A stretch of DNA of 64,000 bases from Desmodus rotundus (taxonomy: Eukaryota > Chordata > Mammalia > Chiroptera > Phyllostomidae): positions 58,550,239-58,614,238 of the forward strand of contig NC_071389.1 of the NCBI RefSeq assembly GCF_022682495.2, in the 5' to 3' direction. The notes below the pieces were generated by a model. That model searched no databases, had not been told where the DNA came from, and saw nothing but the letters and a program-made list of their open reading frames with translations. Shown one piece after another: positions 46,420-56,758 of this stretch (position 1 is its first letter; every line of letters starts with the position of its first letter). The position numbers and the translations under genes were made by a program.

Positions 46420-46695
46420 CTATTTGGGTACCAAACAGGCCTCTCAAACTTAATATAGACAAAACAGATCCACTGGTTTTCTCTGCCAAATCCTATCCTC
46501 CGTATTTCAGTAAAGAGCACCCCAATTTATCCAGTTGCTCAGTGAAAACTGAGTTGCCCTCTTTGATTCCTCCAGTTCCTGAAGGCCAATCCAGCTTTAA
46601 GTCTAGTTGGCTCTTCCTCCAAACTATTTCATAAACCAATTGATTGCATCACCTCCACTGCTACAACTTTAATCCCTACCACCATTGGCAGGGGA
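46420..46695 (+). repeat. L2 LINE (+), RT C-terminal piece
   Basis: The plus-strand frame here includes NRPLKLNIDKTDPLVF, the decayed segment that follows the L2 reverse transcriptase palm. The DNA continues 'cctccactgctacaac' as in L2. It resumes near 47403 after an inserted block and continues to 48955. Confidence 0.75.
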
Positions 46696-46704
46696 GTAGG
46701 GGAC

Positions 46705-47037
46705 CAAGAGTACAGTTTTTGACATGTTATGTTTCAGAGGTCAACCAGACACTCAGAATGGTGATAGGTTCGATAGTGACATAAATGTCCCTGGAGTTCA
46801 AGAGACAGGACTGCGTTAGAGATATACATTTGAACAAGTACGGATGCCACCAGTATTTAAAGTCATAAGACTGCACAAGATCACCTAGGAAGTATGTAAA
46901 GACAGAGAAGACATCCCAGAAACTAAAGCCTTGAGAATTCTAATAAAGGAGACTGGGTAAAACATCAGAGAGAGTTGGTAGGAGAATCAGGAAACAGTGG
47001 TGTTTCGGAAAGCCAAGCTACGAACTTTTCCAAAGGA
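46705..47037 (-). repeat. L2 LINE (-), piece interrupting the plus L2
   Basis: Plus strand 'ttttgacatgttatgtttca', 'agttcaagagacaggact', 'gtatttaaagtcataagact' and 'gatcacctaggaagtatg' are antisense L2 RT region. It continues at 47331 after the L1. Confidence 0.8.
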
Positions 47038-47330
47038 AGAACTGTTACCACAATGACTTTAGTTAACATATATCACCTCACAGTTACAAATTTTATTTTC
47101 CTGGGAGAACTTTTAAGATCTCCTCTCTTAACATCTTTCACATATGTGATTCAGTATCATTAACCACATTAACCCCTCAGGATTTGTTTGTCTTATAACT
47201 GGAAGTTTGTACATTTTGATCCCCTTCACATTTCACCGACTTCCCACTGGCAACTATTAATCTGTTCTCTGTATCTATGAGTTCATTTTTTTATTAGGTT
47301 CCATATATAAGTGATATTATACAGTTAAAA
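47038..47330 (-). mobile_element. L1M 3' UTR inserted into L2
   Basis: Plus strand 'gagaacttttaagatctcct', 'tataactggaagtttgtac', 'aatctgttctctgtatctatg' and 'ttccatatataagtgat' are antisense L1MA/MB-type 3' UTR. L2 sequence joins up on both sides. Confidence 0.85.
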
Positions 47331-47400
47331 AAAAGAAGTGATCAATGGTGTCAAGTACCGCCTATAGGTTGAGTAAAGTGAAGACTAATAATCTACCACT
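47331..47400 (-). repeat. L2 LINE (-), continuation
   Basis: 'aagtgatcaatggtgtcaag' and 'gaggttgagtaaagtg'-like sequence (here 'taggttgagtaaagtgaag') continue the antisense L2 after the L1. Confidence 0.75.
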
Positions 47401-47402
47401 GA

Positions 47403-47510
47403 ACCCAATTGACTATGATCTTTTGCCTGGAATATGCCAATAACCTCCCAATCCATCATCTTGCCTGTTTCCTTCCCTCCTTAACAGGTCATCTTCCATA
47501 AAAAATAAAG
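47403..47510 (+). repeat. L2 LINE (+), continuation
   Basis: 'ttttgcctggaatatgccaa', 'taacctcccaatccatcatc' and 'cttaacaggtcatcttcc' resume the plus L2 broken at 46695. Confidence 0.7.
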
Positions 47511-47553
47511 AAAAAAAAGAAAAGAAAAGAGAAAAGGAAGGTGGGGGAAGGAG

Positions 47554-47609
47554 GGAAGGAAGGAAGGAAGGAAGGAAGGAAGGAAGGAAGGAAGGAAGGA
47601 AGGAAGGAA
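47554..47609 (+). repeat. (GGAA)14 microsatellite
   Basis: Fourteen uninterrupted GGAA units within a longer purine-rich tract (47505-47625). GGAA is the ETS-factor core. The minus frame over it is a shadow (SFLP repeats). Confidence 0.97.
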
Positions 47610-47629
47610 AAGAAAGCAAAAAACAAACC

Positions 47630-47727
47630 ATAGCTATCTTTATAAAACTTCATCATATCAAATCATTTTCCCACTTTAAACCCTCCAATGGCTACTCATT
47701 GTAAATGGACTTAAAACAGGAAAAGTT
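47630..47727 (+). repeat. L2 LINE (+), continuation
   Basis: 'tatcaaatcattttcccact' and 'aaccctccaatggctactc' continue the plus L2 up to the Ves insertion. Confidence 0.8.
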
Positions 47728-47956
47728 GCCCTGGCTGGTGTGTGGGGTTCAGTTGGTTGGAGCTTCATCCTATACACCAAAAGGTCGTGGGTTCAATTCC
47801 CAGTCAGGGCACGTACCCAGGTTGTAGGTTTGATTCCCATTCCAGCATGTACAAGACAGCAACCATTTGATGTTTCTCTCTCACCTCTCTCTCTCTCTCT
47901 CTCCCTCTCTAAAAGCAATGAAAAAATGTACTCAGATGAGTATTAAAAAAAATTAA
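47728..47956 (+). mobile_element. Ves SINE in L2, with target duplication
   Basis: Textbook Ves head 'ccctggctggtgtg', B box 'gggttcaattccc', '(CT)n' body and A-rich tail. Direct repeats 'aaaacaggaaaagtt' (47713-47727) and 'aaaacaggtgaagtt' (47957-47971) flank it, and L2 continues beyond. Confidence 0.94.
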
Positions 47957-48955
47957 AAAACAGGTGAAGTTACCTGTTACCTGGCTTCTGCCTACCTCTT
48001 GGGCTCATCTCCATGACAACCTTAGTGTGTTCCACCTGAGTCAGATTTGCATTAGATTCTGTGGAGGACAGCCTCTCTTCATGCCGTGCCATTACCCCCT
48101 GCAGCTGAAGAGCTTCAGCCTACTAACAATTTTCTATCTTCACTAGGTGTCTTTTTCTCTTTTTTGCCTGAGGACTGTCTTTAGTCCTTCAGGAGTTTTC
48201 TTGACCTCCATAGGGACAACCAAAATGTGTAGGAGAATTAACACCCAAGAATAATGCTTAGCCAGTGGGACATGGGAAAAGGCAGATGTATGACCCAGCC
48301 TCCCAGCCCTCCTGTAGGAAGATCCTGAGGCAAGCTCCAAATAGGTTCTCAAAGGGACCCCACCCCAGGGGAAATAAGCCCTTATTATCCATAGCAATGG
48401 CCCACTTACAACTCACTCATATTGGGTTTTTTCCCCTTTCCTTGTCCACTTTCTTCATTTCTTCTATGGTACTTCACAGAGTGACCTCCCAAATAAATTA
48501 CCTGTCACCCAGTCCTTACCTGTGGGTCTGTTATGAGAAATCCATTTCCTATTTCTGGGCTTTTCTAACTGCCTTCAAATTAGAAAGCTCTTGATTCAAA
48601 CCTTCGCATGACATCTTTCTCATCACTGGGCTTAAACTTGAAACGTTTTTATCTTCAAAGAGCCTCGCTGACCCTCTAGTTCAAGTATCTTCCATCAGTC
48701 ACCCTATCACTGTCATAGAAGGAATCAGTCAGTGCTAAAAGCTATCTTACATATCATTTCACATATTTATTGGCTCCCTCATTTCTTCCCTCCTCAGACT
48801 CAGCACACAACCTCCCACCCACCCCCGCACACAAATTCATGGGACACTAGATTTGTAAAAATTCCATAAAGGATACAAACTCTTTCTGCCTCTTGCTTAG
48901 CTCCTAAAACAGTATCTGGACTAGAGGAAGCTGTCAACATTTGTTGACTGCCTGA
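47957..48955 (+). repeat. L2 LINE (+), 3' end
   Basis: 'cctggcttctgcctacctct', then 'cttcgcatgacatctttctc', 'gagcctcgctgaccctc' and the end 'ctaaaacagtatctgg' with 'gtcaacatttgttgac' follow L2 to its 3' end, with diverged gaps (48150-48590 is weak). Confidence 0.65.
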
Positions 48956-49785
48956 CCGGGGCTTTGCTTCTCATAGTGGAGTATTTGTACTCCTCCTGTG
49001 GCCGTTCAGTATTATACCAGAGAGCCTGCATTTATATACCCCAAAAGCATGAAATACGGCACATCTTGCAAGAACATAAATTTGCTGGGGGAAAAAAAGT
49101 ATGTGTTGTTTGTGTGTGTGTAGGAAAGTACTCGATTATTTACTTTTCAATAATTAATTTTTTGTTTTTATATTTAAACAAACATCTTATGGAGTAACAA
49201 GGGAGGTTCTCATGGGCATTTGTGATAAAATAAGTGTTCAGTGTCCCTTGCTTTGGGGATACTTAGATAGGAAAGTCTGAAAGCCATCCTCTAAGGGACC
49301 CATACTCTAATTGGAAAAAGGGAGGAAACTCTAATGGGAATGGACAGTTACACAAGCTGGCCCTAATTTTTTTCTAAGTTTTTTCCCTGCTCTCAGGAGC
49401 CTTAAAGCCATTACCCATACTTCCCCAATTTTTGGCCCAGTTTTCCCCATACTGAGTTCCCCAGAACCATTAATTCATGTTCTCTAGAGATTAAAGAAAA
49501 TCTGCATTCAAGTAAGATTGGAAAACAGCAGATTAAGCCTCCTTAGAACCTGCTACATGCTATTGTGCATTTTCTTATACTGAAAGGTAGAATGGAGTGT
49601 CTGCCTAGCCCCAAACTCACTTACCTTGAAGTCCATTTGTGGGTTTTTAGAAAACAGGTTGGGAAACACTGTGCTGACCTCAGAGGAAGTGGACGGTAAT
49701 TTCCAGGGCAGGCATCATGCCGCATGCTTTCCACAGGGATTTGCATACCTGTAAGGTAACGGAGTGATTATTTCTTTTGTTCCCC
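48956..49785. other. Unique sequence; possible hAT remnant near 49650
   Basis: 'ggttgggaaacactgtg' near 49650 could be an antisense hAT end, not confirmed. No gene. Confidence 0.4.
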
Positions 49786-49787
49786 AA

Positions 49788-49928
49788 ACAAACAATAACA
49801 AAAAAACCCTTCAAAGTAGGGATTATAATTTTTAATTTCTGAAGAGAAAATTGAGAAGTGAGATAATCTGACCCAGGCTTTACAGCTGGTAAATTGTGGA
49901 GAAAGAATTTGAAACCATGTTGGTTTGG
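49788..49928 (+). repeat. MIR fragment
   Basis: 'attataatttttaatttctg', 'aagagaaaattgagaagtga' and 'tttacagctggtaaattg' follow the MIR 3' half. Confidence 0.65.
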
Positions 49929-51280
49929 TTTCAAGGGCCCTTTTTATTCCACTCAGCGCAGCTGAAAAAAGCCTGGAAGGAGCTTCTGCTGAAGCTAAGG
50001 AATAGCATTTCCAGATGTCCCCATCAAAAGTGAGGGACTTGGGGAAGGGGTATGGGGAATAAAGCCTTGATATTTTTTAATTATTGCTTATTTCAACTGG
50101 TATTTTTTATTTATTGTTTGTAAAATATTGATTTACGTAGTATTCTTTCTAGAAATAATGGTTTGTAAACAATTGCATGCAATTTTGAAGAAAATTCAAA
50201 ACTTCAGTTTGTATTCATTGCATATAATCTGTCCACACATGGTTAGTACATTAAAAATTAATCCCCCCATGGAAGCATTTAAGAGAGGAATTGTGCAAAT
50301 TTCTTAAGTAATTGTGAAAATGTTAACTTAAAATTCAATATAGAGTGTAACTACTGAACTGAATGTTGTTTGTGGCCTGCGGATGCATCGTATAAAAGTT
50401 ACCACATTTGTCCTTGTCAACCATAAACAAAAGTTGACTTGGTATCTCATCACTGAAAAGAATTTATTCAGGAAAAAGAAAGGACTGCAGTTTGGTCCAC
50501 ACAGACAAGGTGGGCCACACACACACACAGAACCGGAAGCAGCAGGAAACTTTCTGCAGGAGGGAAGAGAAAGGTAAGCGGAAGTGCTATTCCCACCATA
50601 GAGCTCTGTTCTCACAGGGCTTTGGCAATAGACAGGGGGTGTCAGAGCTTCCCCCACAGGCTCTCGTAATTCCTTTCTAGGCTAAAGTCTCTGTCCTAAA
50701 AATACATGCATTTTTAACTCAATTTTTAAAGTGTAAATATTTTTTTAACCTTCACATGCTCTCTCTTTATTTTTTATTTATTATAATAGACGGTAAAAAT
50801 ACAGGATTGTCTAATTACAGTTACTGAGCATCTGGCAATCCTACTGAGAAAAACTAATTGGGAAATAATTTTAAAAAAAAAAGAAAGAACAGTTTTCTGA
50901 TGATAGAGTAAGCTAAGTGACATCACTTGACCAGTCCCAAGTCCCATTTCCAAGTCTTTGACTCTTCTTCTTCCCCTCATATTTTCGCCCTGGAAGACCT
51001 TGAGGAAGGTGTACTCCCAGCCCCCACTGGTATTAACAGCAACAGGTCAAATTGATGACCTAACAAATGGTTGAGGGATTGACAGCACATTCTGGGGGTG
51101 AACAAGACAACCCTCTCACTCACTGAGCAACCATTTACATAATGTACCGCAGTTGATTGTTTTCTGGCATCCTTTAGGGGAGCAGATAGGATGTCTGCAT
51201 TCTTACTTTCAAAAGAAACCACGGCTGAGCCTTCTGAAAACAAAGCAACGGAGTGAAACTGAAGACGCGGCTGTCTCCTG
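49929..51280. other. Mostly unique; possible LTR fragment at 50345-50680
   Basis: Around 50455 the plus strand has 'gaatttattcagg', an antisense AATAAA in G-rich surroundings, which might be a minus-strand LTR remnant. No ends found. No gene. Confidence 0.35.
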
Positions 51281-51282
51281 CT

Positions 51283-51402
51283 GAGCGGCTTTAGGCCAGT
51301 CGTGCACCCTCTCAGCCTCCCAGTTTTCTTATTTGTAAAATGAGGCTGTTGGAATCACTAAACATTTATCTAAACTTCTACAAGCTTCAAAATTCTAGGA
51401 TT
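51283..51402 (+). repeat. MIR SINE fragment
   Basis: 'caccctctcagcctcccagt', 'ttcttatttgtaaaatgagg' and 'ctgttggaatcac' match MIR. Confidence 0.75.
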
Positions 51403-51552
51403 CTTTATCTCAGTTCGCCAAAGCATGCTACATCTTCTCTGTTATCCCCTCTTCTCATATTCCGCTTTGTTTTTAATTTGCAAAAGTTCTCAAACAAGAT
51501 GAGGGAGGAAAAAACTTTCCCTTGTCTATCCTCAGGGTTCTTCTGGCCGGTC

Positions 51553-51990
51553 TAATAATCAAATAGACACAAGACAGGTTAGCAAGAGAAGATAACTAAA
51601 TTTAATACATGCATATGTATGGGAACCCCCCATACCTGAGCACATCAGAGACCCCACATGCAGAAGAGGTTCAAAGAAAGACAGGCTGATTGAAGTGTAG
51701 AAGACATCCTGAGCGAGGGATGAGGTAATGCACCTTGGGGGCTTCAACGGGGCTTTGCAGGATAAAAGCAGAGGCTTAATAAATAGAAGTTTGTGCTGCC
51801 CTATAGGTATGTCAACACAGGTTATCTCTGATAATCGCTCATCATGGGCAAGGCCCCTAATTCAAGTTCTTCTAGGTAGTTAAGGGAGGGGCAGAAGTTT
51901 TTCTTCAGCCTGTGGCTAAAGTTGCCTTTAGCTCGAAACAATATGCATACCACAGAGGCACATTTTAGAGTGACTCACTCGGAACCCCCC
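51553..51990 (-). repeat. Candidate old ERVL/MaLR-like LTR
   Basis: 'acacaagacaggttagcaag', 'actaaatttaatacatgca' and a G-rich middle look like the R/U5 side of an old LTR read antisense. A related arrangement occurs at 62040-62560. Family unknown. Confidence 0.4.
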
Positions 51991-52125
51991 CGCAGTATAA
52001 TAGACTTCAGTTTAACAAGAATTTAGTGTTCACTTTTATCAATGTGTCAGCTTTCGTCACACATTTCATCGGGTTTATTTTTACCAGCAACCTGAATAAG
52101 AAGGTATCATTCTTCCCATACTACA

Positions 52126-52273
52126 CAGGTATACCTCAGAGATATTGCAGGTTCGGTTGCAGGAGAAAAGGAGTCGTAATCTTTTTGCTGGTGGAGGGTC
52201 TTGCATTCAGTTTGTAAAACTAAAAATCCATAGAGCATAATAAGCTGAAGCACAATAAAGTGAGATACCCCTG
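52126..52273. mobile_element. Tigger1-derived MITE, 148 bp
   Basis: Left end 'caggtatacctcagagatat', then 'tgcaggttcggttgcagg', then the internal Tigger1 piece 'gagtcgtaatctttttgctg' and 'gtggagggtcttgcat', and right end 'cacaataaagtgagatacc' with terminal 'cctg'. It keeps both termini and loses nearly all of the transposase gene. The expected TA flanks are not intact (CA and GA). Confidence 0.88.
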
Positions 52274-52800
52274 GATTCAGAATTTTCACACGACTTTTGC
52301 GGGACACACTGGGCTAAACCAGATCTCCTTATCTGGAACGCACTTTCCACTGCACTACAACCAAACGGCCCTTAGTTGTTTAATCAAGCAAAATTTAGTA
52401 AATTTTCTCCACAAAGCCATTTTCATTTTGTTGCTACCAGAGCTTCAGCTGATATTGGAAAAGCCATAAAGAGCACATCTGAGAGTCATTCTCTTGCTTA
52501 TTCTCCACACTTCTCAATAGTTTCTACTCTTGTAGTTGAAAAATTTTAAGTTCATAAAATAAACTCTTCTAACCAGTCCCAAAGTAAGGTATGAACCAGG
52601 TGAAGTCAGTGTTTTGTCCTCAAAGTCAAAAGTTGTCCTGTCCTAATCCTTCACCTCAAATTCATAAGCATAATAACACCTTCCATTTGCATAGCAAAGA
52701 CCTTAAGCAAGAGGCACTGGCATCCTGGGAGTGAGCTCCAAATGGTGGAGGTGTCACCGGACAGGGTCCAGGCCCAGAGCAGGTCTGCCTCTGGCCTGCC
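52274..52800. other. Unique non-coding sequence
   Basis: No gene or named repeat recognised. Confidence 0.45.
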
Positions 52801-52805
52801 AGTAG

Positions 52806-53621
52806 TGTGTGGGTTCTTGACTTTGTGCAGGTAAAGTTTCACAGCACGAGTCCAGGTGATTTTGAGAGTATGTTTATTAAAACTGGGGACAGTGAAACAA
52901 GGAAGGGCCTCAGGTAGAAGAAGCAACAGGAGAGAGACCAGGCAGTGCTCTTCTTTGGCTCCTTAGAAACATTATGGGAAAGAAGTGAGCCAAGGCAGGG
53001 CTGTGGTCAGCTCAATGGAGAGTCAGTTAAAGGGGGACTTGGGGACAGTCAGGGGTTTAGTCCAGGACAAGCTGTCACTGCCCATTGCTCTCCTGGTTGC
53101 AGTTCAGGGGTTGCACGCCTGTAGGGGAAGGAGAGGGGGAAGGGAAAGGCAGGGGTGTGATCCTGGCAGGGAGAGCAAGCACTGGTACCCTTGTTTTGAA
53201 GGGTTTTAGAGTCTGGGGGTTTAGGGATGGGCTTAGGGAAGGATCTGAAGAGAATATTCATCAGCCTTTCCAGGTGTGTCCTTTCAGGGTCGTGGTCTCC
53301 ACTCATTGGTCAGTGCCAGGACAGGGAGTCATTAATCATTGCAGCTGGGCCTGGCCTAGCCTGTGCGGATTTGCCGCTTTTATGGGCCTGGAGCTGAAAT
53401 ACCACTGAGGCCTGGATGTTATCTCTAGGGAGGAAAGGTCAAAGGGTCCTAAACCTCAGGATGGGAGATCTGCCTGGAGAGGAAAGGCCAGCCCGGGGGC
53501 AAGGTCTGGCGCCAGTTTTGCTGGTTGCTAGAGCCCCGGGGCTTTCCGCCTTGGTGCCTTTCTGTATCTGGCTGTAAATTGCTTGGCCAGTTTGTCTGGG
53601 TGTCTCAGTTTCCCCATTCCA
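52806..53621 (-). mobile_element. Probable solo ERV LTR, about 816 bp
   Basis: GC-richer block ending in TGTGTGGG at the low end, and starting (minus strand) TGGAATGGGGAAACTGAGAC at the high end. On minus it has a TATA-like CATAAAAG (plus 53378-53385) and an AATAAA (plus 52873-52878), then a short U5 that closes in CACACA. 'cctgcc' occurs at both outer edges (52795-52800, 53622-53627), a possible 6-bp target duplication, although a few bases intervene at the low end. Family unknown. Overlapping frames inside are non-coding. Confidence 0.55.
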
Positions 53622-53699
53622 CCTGCCCAGGAATTTTCCTAGCTTCCTACTATCCTGCCTCAGAGGGAGGGCCAGAGCGGAAGTCTGATTAAGGATGGC

Positions 53700-53800
53700 G
53701 GTCCATTTGAAGCACTAATGAGCAATGTGACCTTCAGCAAGTTCTGCCTGCTTAAAAAGAGAGGGGTGGCTTCGGTTTAAAACCTTTTGAGTCCTTGTAG
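53700..53800 (+). repeat. MIR fragment
   Basis: 'gagcaatgtgaccttcagca' and 'agttctgcctgcttaaaaag' match the MIR core. Confidence 0.5.
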
Positions 53801-54478
53801 CTCTCATATTCAATGATTCACTTTTGATTTTTAGAGTACCTGTCAATTAGGTATTAATGTACAGTGCATTCTTTCTTTTTTTAAATACATGAGAACATTC
53901 CAATGAAACATCTCATCATTACACAACTGACATCTCCATCAAGTACTGCCCGGAATCTCAGACCTAAAGACCATCATTTTATTCATTTTGAGTATATATC
54001 TTCCAGAATTTTCCTATGCATTCCCATCATATAAGAACATATATAAATATATTATAGGGTTTAAGGGAGAAGTGCCATTGTCTTCATTAACTTCACAGTA
54101 TGTATAAAATAAAAGGCTAAGGTGAGCGATAACAAGCATTTGAGATCCAAAGGAAAAGCACTGATTCAGGCAGAAACCCAAATAGTGTTCCGATGAGGAG
54201 GTGAAGGCAAGGCTGTTTATGAGAAAGCAAGGAGATAAGTACAGGAACAGAAGGAAAGAATTTCTCTGGAGGTTACAGCAACTAAGGAAGGAATTTCTAT
54301 AGGTGCAGATAAGTTAACATGGTGATGTTAATTCTCAAGAATGTCTTTCATTTTCAGTAGAGTAGTCATAGCAAACAGTTGTTTGGAATACAGTGATGCT
54401 TTCGGCCCAGATCAAAGGTTATTTTGCCCGGTTTTAACATTCTCAATGTTTGATGAATGAGAAGTGCAAGGCAGTTTC
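53801..54478. other. Unique non-coding sequence
   Basis: No gene or named repeat recognised. Confidence 0.45.
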
Positions 54479-54479
54479 C

Positions 54480-54832
54480 CTGGTATCTGATTATATTGTA
54501 CATTTCCATGTCAATATATGTTGGCTTCATTCTCTTCAACTACTATCTATTATATCATGATATGCATATGCTTTATTCAGTGAAATTATTCTTCCCTTCC
54601 TGGACATTTAAACTGTTTATTTTTCTCTTTTCTTATAATAAAGAATGATGCATTGGACATCCTAATATGTGTCTCTTTGGTCACATGTATGATGTTCCTT
54701 TGGTTAGATATTAAGATGAAATTTAGGTTTAATATTCTTCTAATTCATCCTTCCAAGTCACCATACCAATTCACTCTTCCCACCAGCTGAGTAGAGAGAA
54801 CTTCACACTTCACATTGCCAAACAACTTAAGT
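54480..54832 (-). repeat. Old L1/HAL1-like fragment
   Basis: Plus strand 'aataaagaatgatgcattgg', 'acatcctaatatgtgtctct' and later 'attcactcttcccaccag' match the antisense L1 ORF2 end in order. Highly diverged. Confidence 0.6.
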
Positions 54833-55728
54833 CAATCTAAGGGTAAAAATGTTATCTCATTCTTAATTTCAATCATTCTTTTCTGTACCATTTCTGGCCC
54901 CTATCCCTCTCAATTCTCCTACAGGGGTTTGCACATTATTCTTCCTTCCAATAAATCTTACCTCAGGAAAGAATCTGGCATCACTTGCTTTAGTACAAAT
55001 ATAAGTCAGTTTGCTGCTATTCTTATGGATTTTGTATTTCAAGCTTTATTTTAATTGCACAATGAAAGCTGTAGAGTGAATTTAAAGAATTGTATAGGAG
55101 GAGACTTATTTTTAGATTAGGAGGCTTTCATAGCTGCAGAAATCACAGTATTAAAGGTCCTGGTCATGATCCACTTGGAATAACTTATTGACATGTGGAA
55201 AATCATGATGTTCTGGTTAGAAAAACACTTGTTTATGCTGATTGCTACTCAGATCATCTCAACATCAGAGAATTCTTCAAGTGGCAAATGCGCTAAGCTC
55301 CCTTCTGGAAGGCAATGTGTTACGGCTGTTGAAGGAAGATGAGATACTAGAATTCTGCAACAAAATTCTTTTATATTAACAGGAACCCCAGTGAAGCGTG
55401 GTTTTACATTTACTGGTCAGAAACATCTTCCTCCAAGATTATTAGAGGAGACAGACATTTCAAACACTCAAACCCTCAGCAGGTCCTTTTATTTTTTTTT
55501 CATTAGCAAATACATTGCTTTCGAGGAAGGCGTTTGGGTCTAGAATTCGGTTTGGAAAAAAGCTAACATGCTTTAACAACATCACAAGGTGGGATGAGAT
55601 TAAAATGCTGTGCTCTATTTGTAAATACATTTATCAACTCTAAAATGGGGGTTGTAATTATTATTAAGTAAATAAACTAATAAAACAATCTTTTTGAATA
55701 ACTACACATGCCTCACAAAGATCTTGGG
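54833..55728. other. Unique non-coding sequence
   Basis: No gene or named repeat recognised. Confidence 0.45.
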
Positions 55729-55729
55729 A

Positions 55730-55885
55730 GTTAAATACGGTTATTCCCAAGAGAAAGCAGAGGCTCAGAGAAAAAGTGAGTATTGTGCTCAAGGTAAATT
55801 TAGCAGCAGCAACAAAATTCACACAAATTCTTCCTGTGTCTTAAATCTAGATTCTTTCCAACACGCAATCTGCTCCCATCAAGTT
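55730..55885 (+). repeat. MIR SINE fragment
   Basis: 'cggttattcccaagagaaag', 'cagaggctcagagaaaaagt' and 'gtgctcaaggtaaatt' follow MIR. Confidence 0.7.
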
Positions 55886-56660
55886 ACAGTATCCTACACC
55901 TACCTTGTAACTGTATCTTAAGTAAATACACAAATGAAAATTTGCATTGTGTTTAAATGCAGAATTCTGAATACCATGAGATTCACTTTGTCTCAATATG
56001 TAAATATTGAAGCCATAGTATGAGTCATGCCTATTGCTCATAATGCACAATAGTTCAAGGTTCATACCCACAAGACAGCATCTATCCCTGGGTAATGTGC
56101 TGGAATTTGGACTCGCAGAATGGATGGTAGGACTGACAGAGCAACTAGGAAGTTGCTATACCACACAATTTCCCCAGGCTGGTGCCAGTACACACTCTGG
56201 GGAGATGCGATAACAGCACATTTTACATCTTCATGTGTTGAAGCCAATAAATCTTAGTCCTTCCAAAAGCACAGTCCTGCTTTGGGGTAAAATTGCAACC
56301 ATTGATCTACATACAGTTCAGCTCTAACTTAACTTCCTGCCTTTTTTTTTTTTCTTTTCATGCAGACTCCTCCTGTTTAGATGTGGGTCACTGGGTGGCA
56401 AATGCAAAGGAAACCAAATGTGGGGATGATAGGAGCAGTCGATAAAGCAAGTATTTTGGGATTTCTGCTTCTAAATAGAGGCTGAAAAAAAGAGGATTTC
56501 AAAGGAAATGCCTGTTACATTCCAGAGACAGCAGGGAGATCAGAACTAAGGAGCTATCATTGCTAATTTAGAGCCAAACTGAAAACCACCTTTGTATCAA
56601 CAATGACTGGACTCCACCACCTCAGAGGATTAGAACCACAGACCAAAATACTCTGACTCC
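55886..56660. other. Unique non-coding sequence
   Basis: No gene or named repeat. T11 tract at about 56342-56353. Confidence 0.45.
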
Positions 56661-56661
56661 T

Positions 56662-56758
56662 TCATTTTGTAGTTTTGGGAACTGCTGTCCAAACAGGGGA
56701 GACAGAGCTGGGATTCAAACTCAGAACTCTAGGCTCAGGTCAGGGTTCTCCACGTTTG
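56662..56758 (+). repeat. MIR fragment
   Basis: 'gacagagctgggattcaaac' and 'tcagaactctaggctcag' match the MIR 3' part. Confidence 0.6.

Noticed and set aside
47413..47631. Minus-strand frame with SFLPSFLP repeats
   Set aside because: Direct translation of the GGAA microsatellite.
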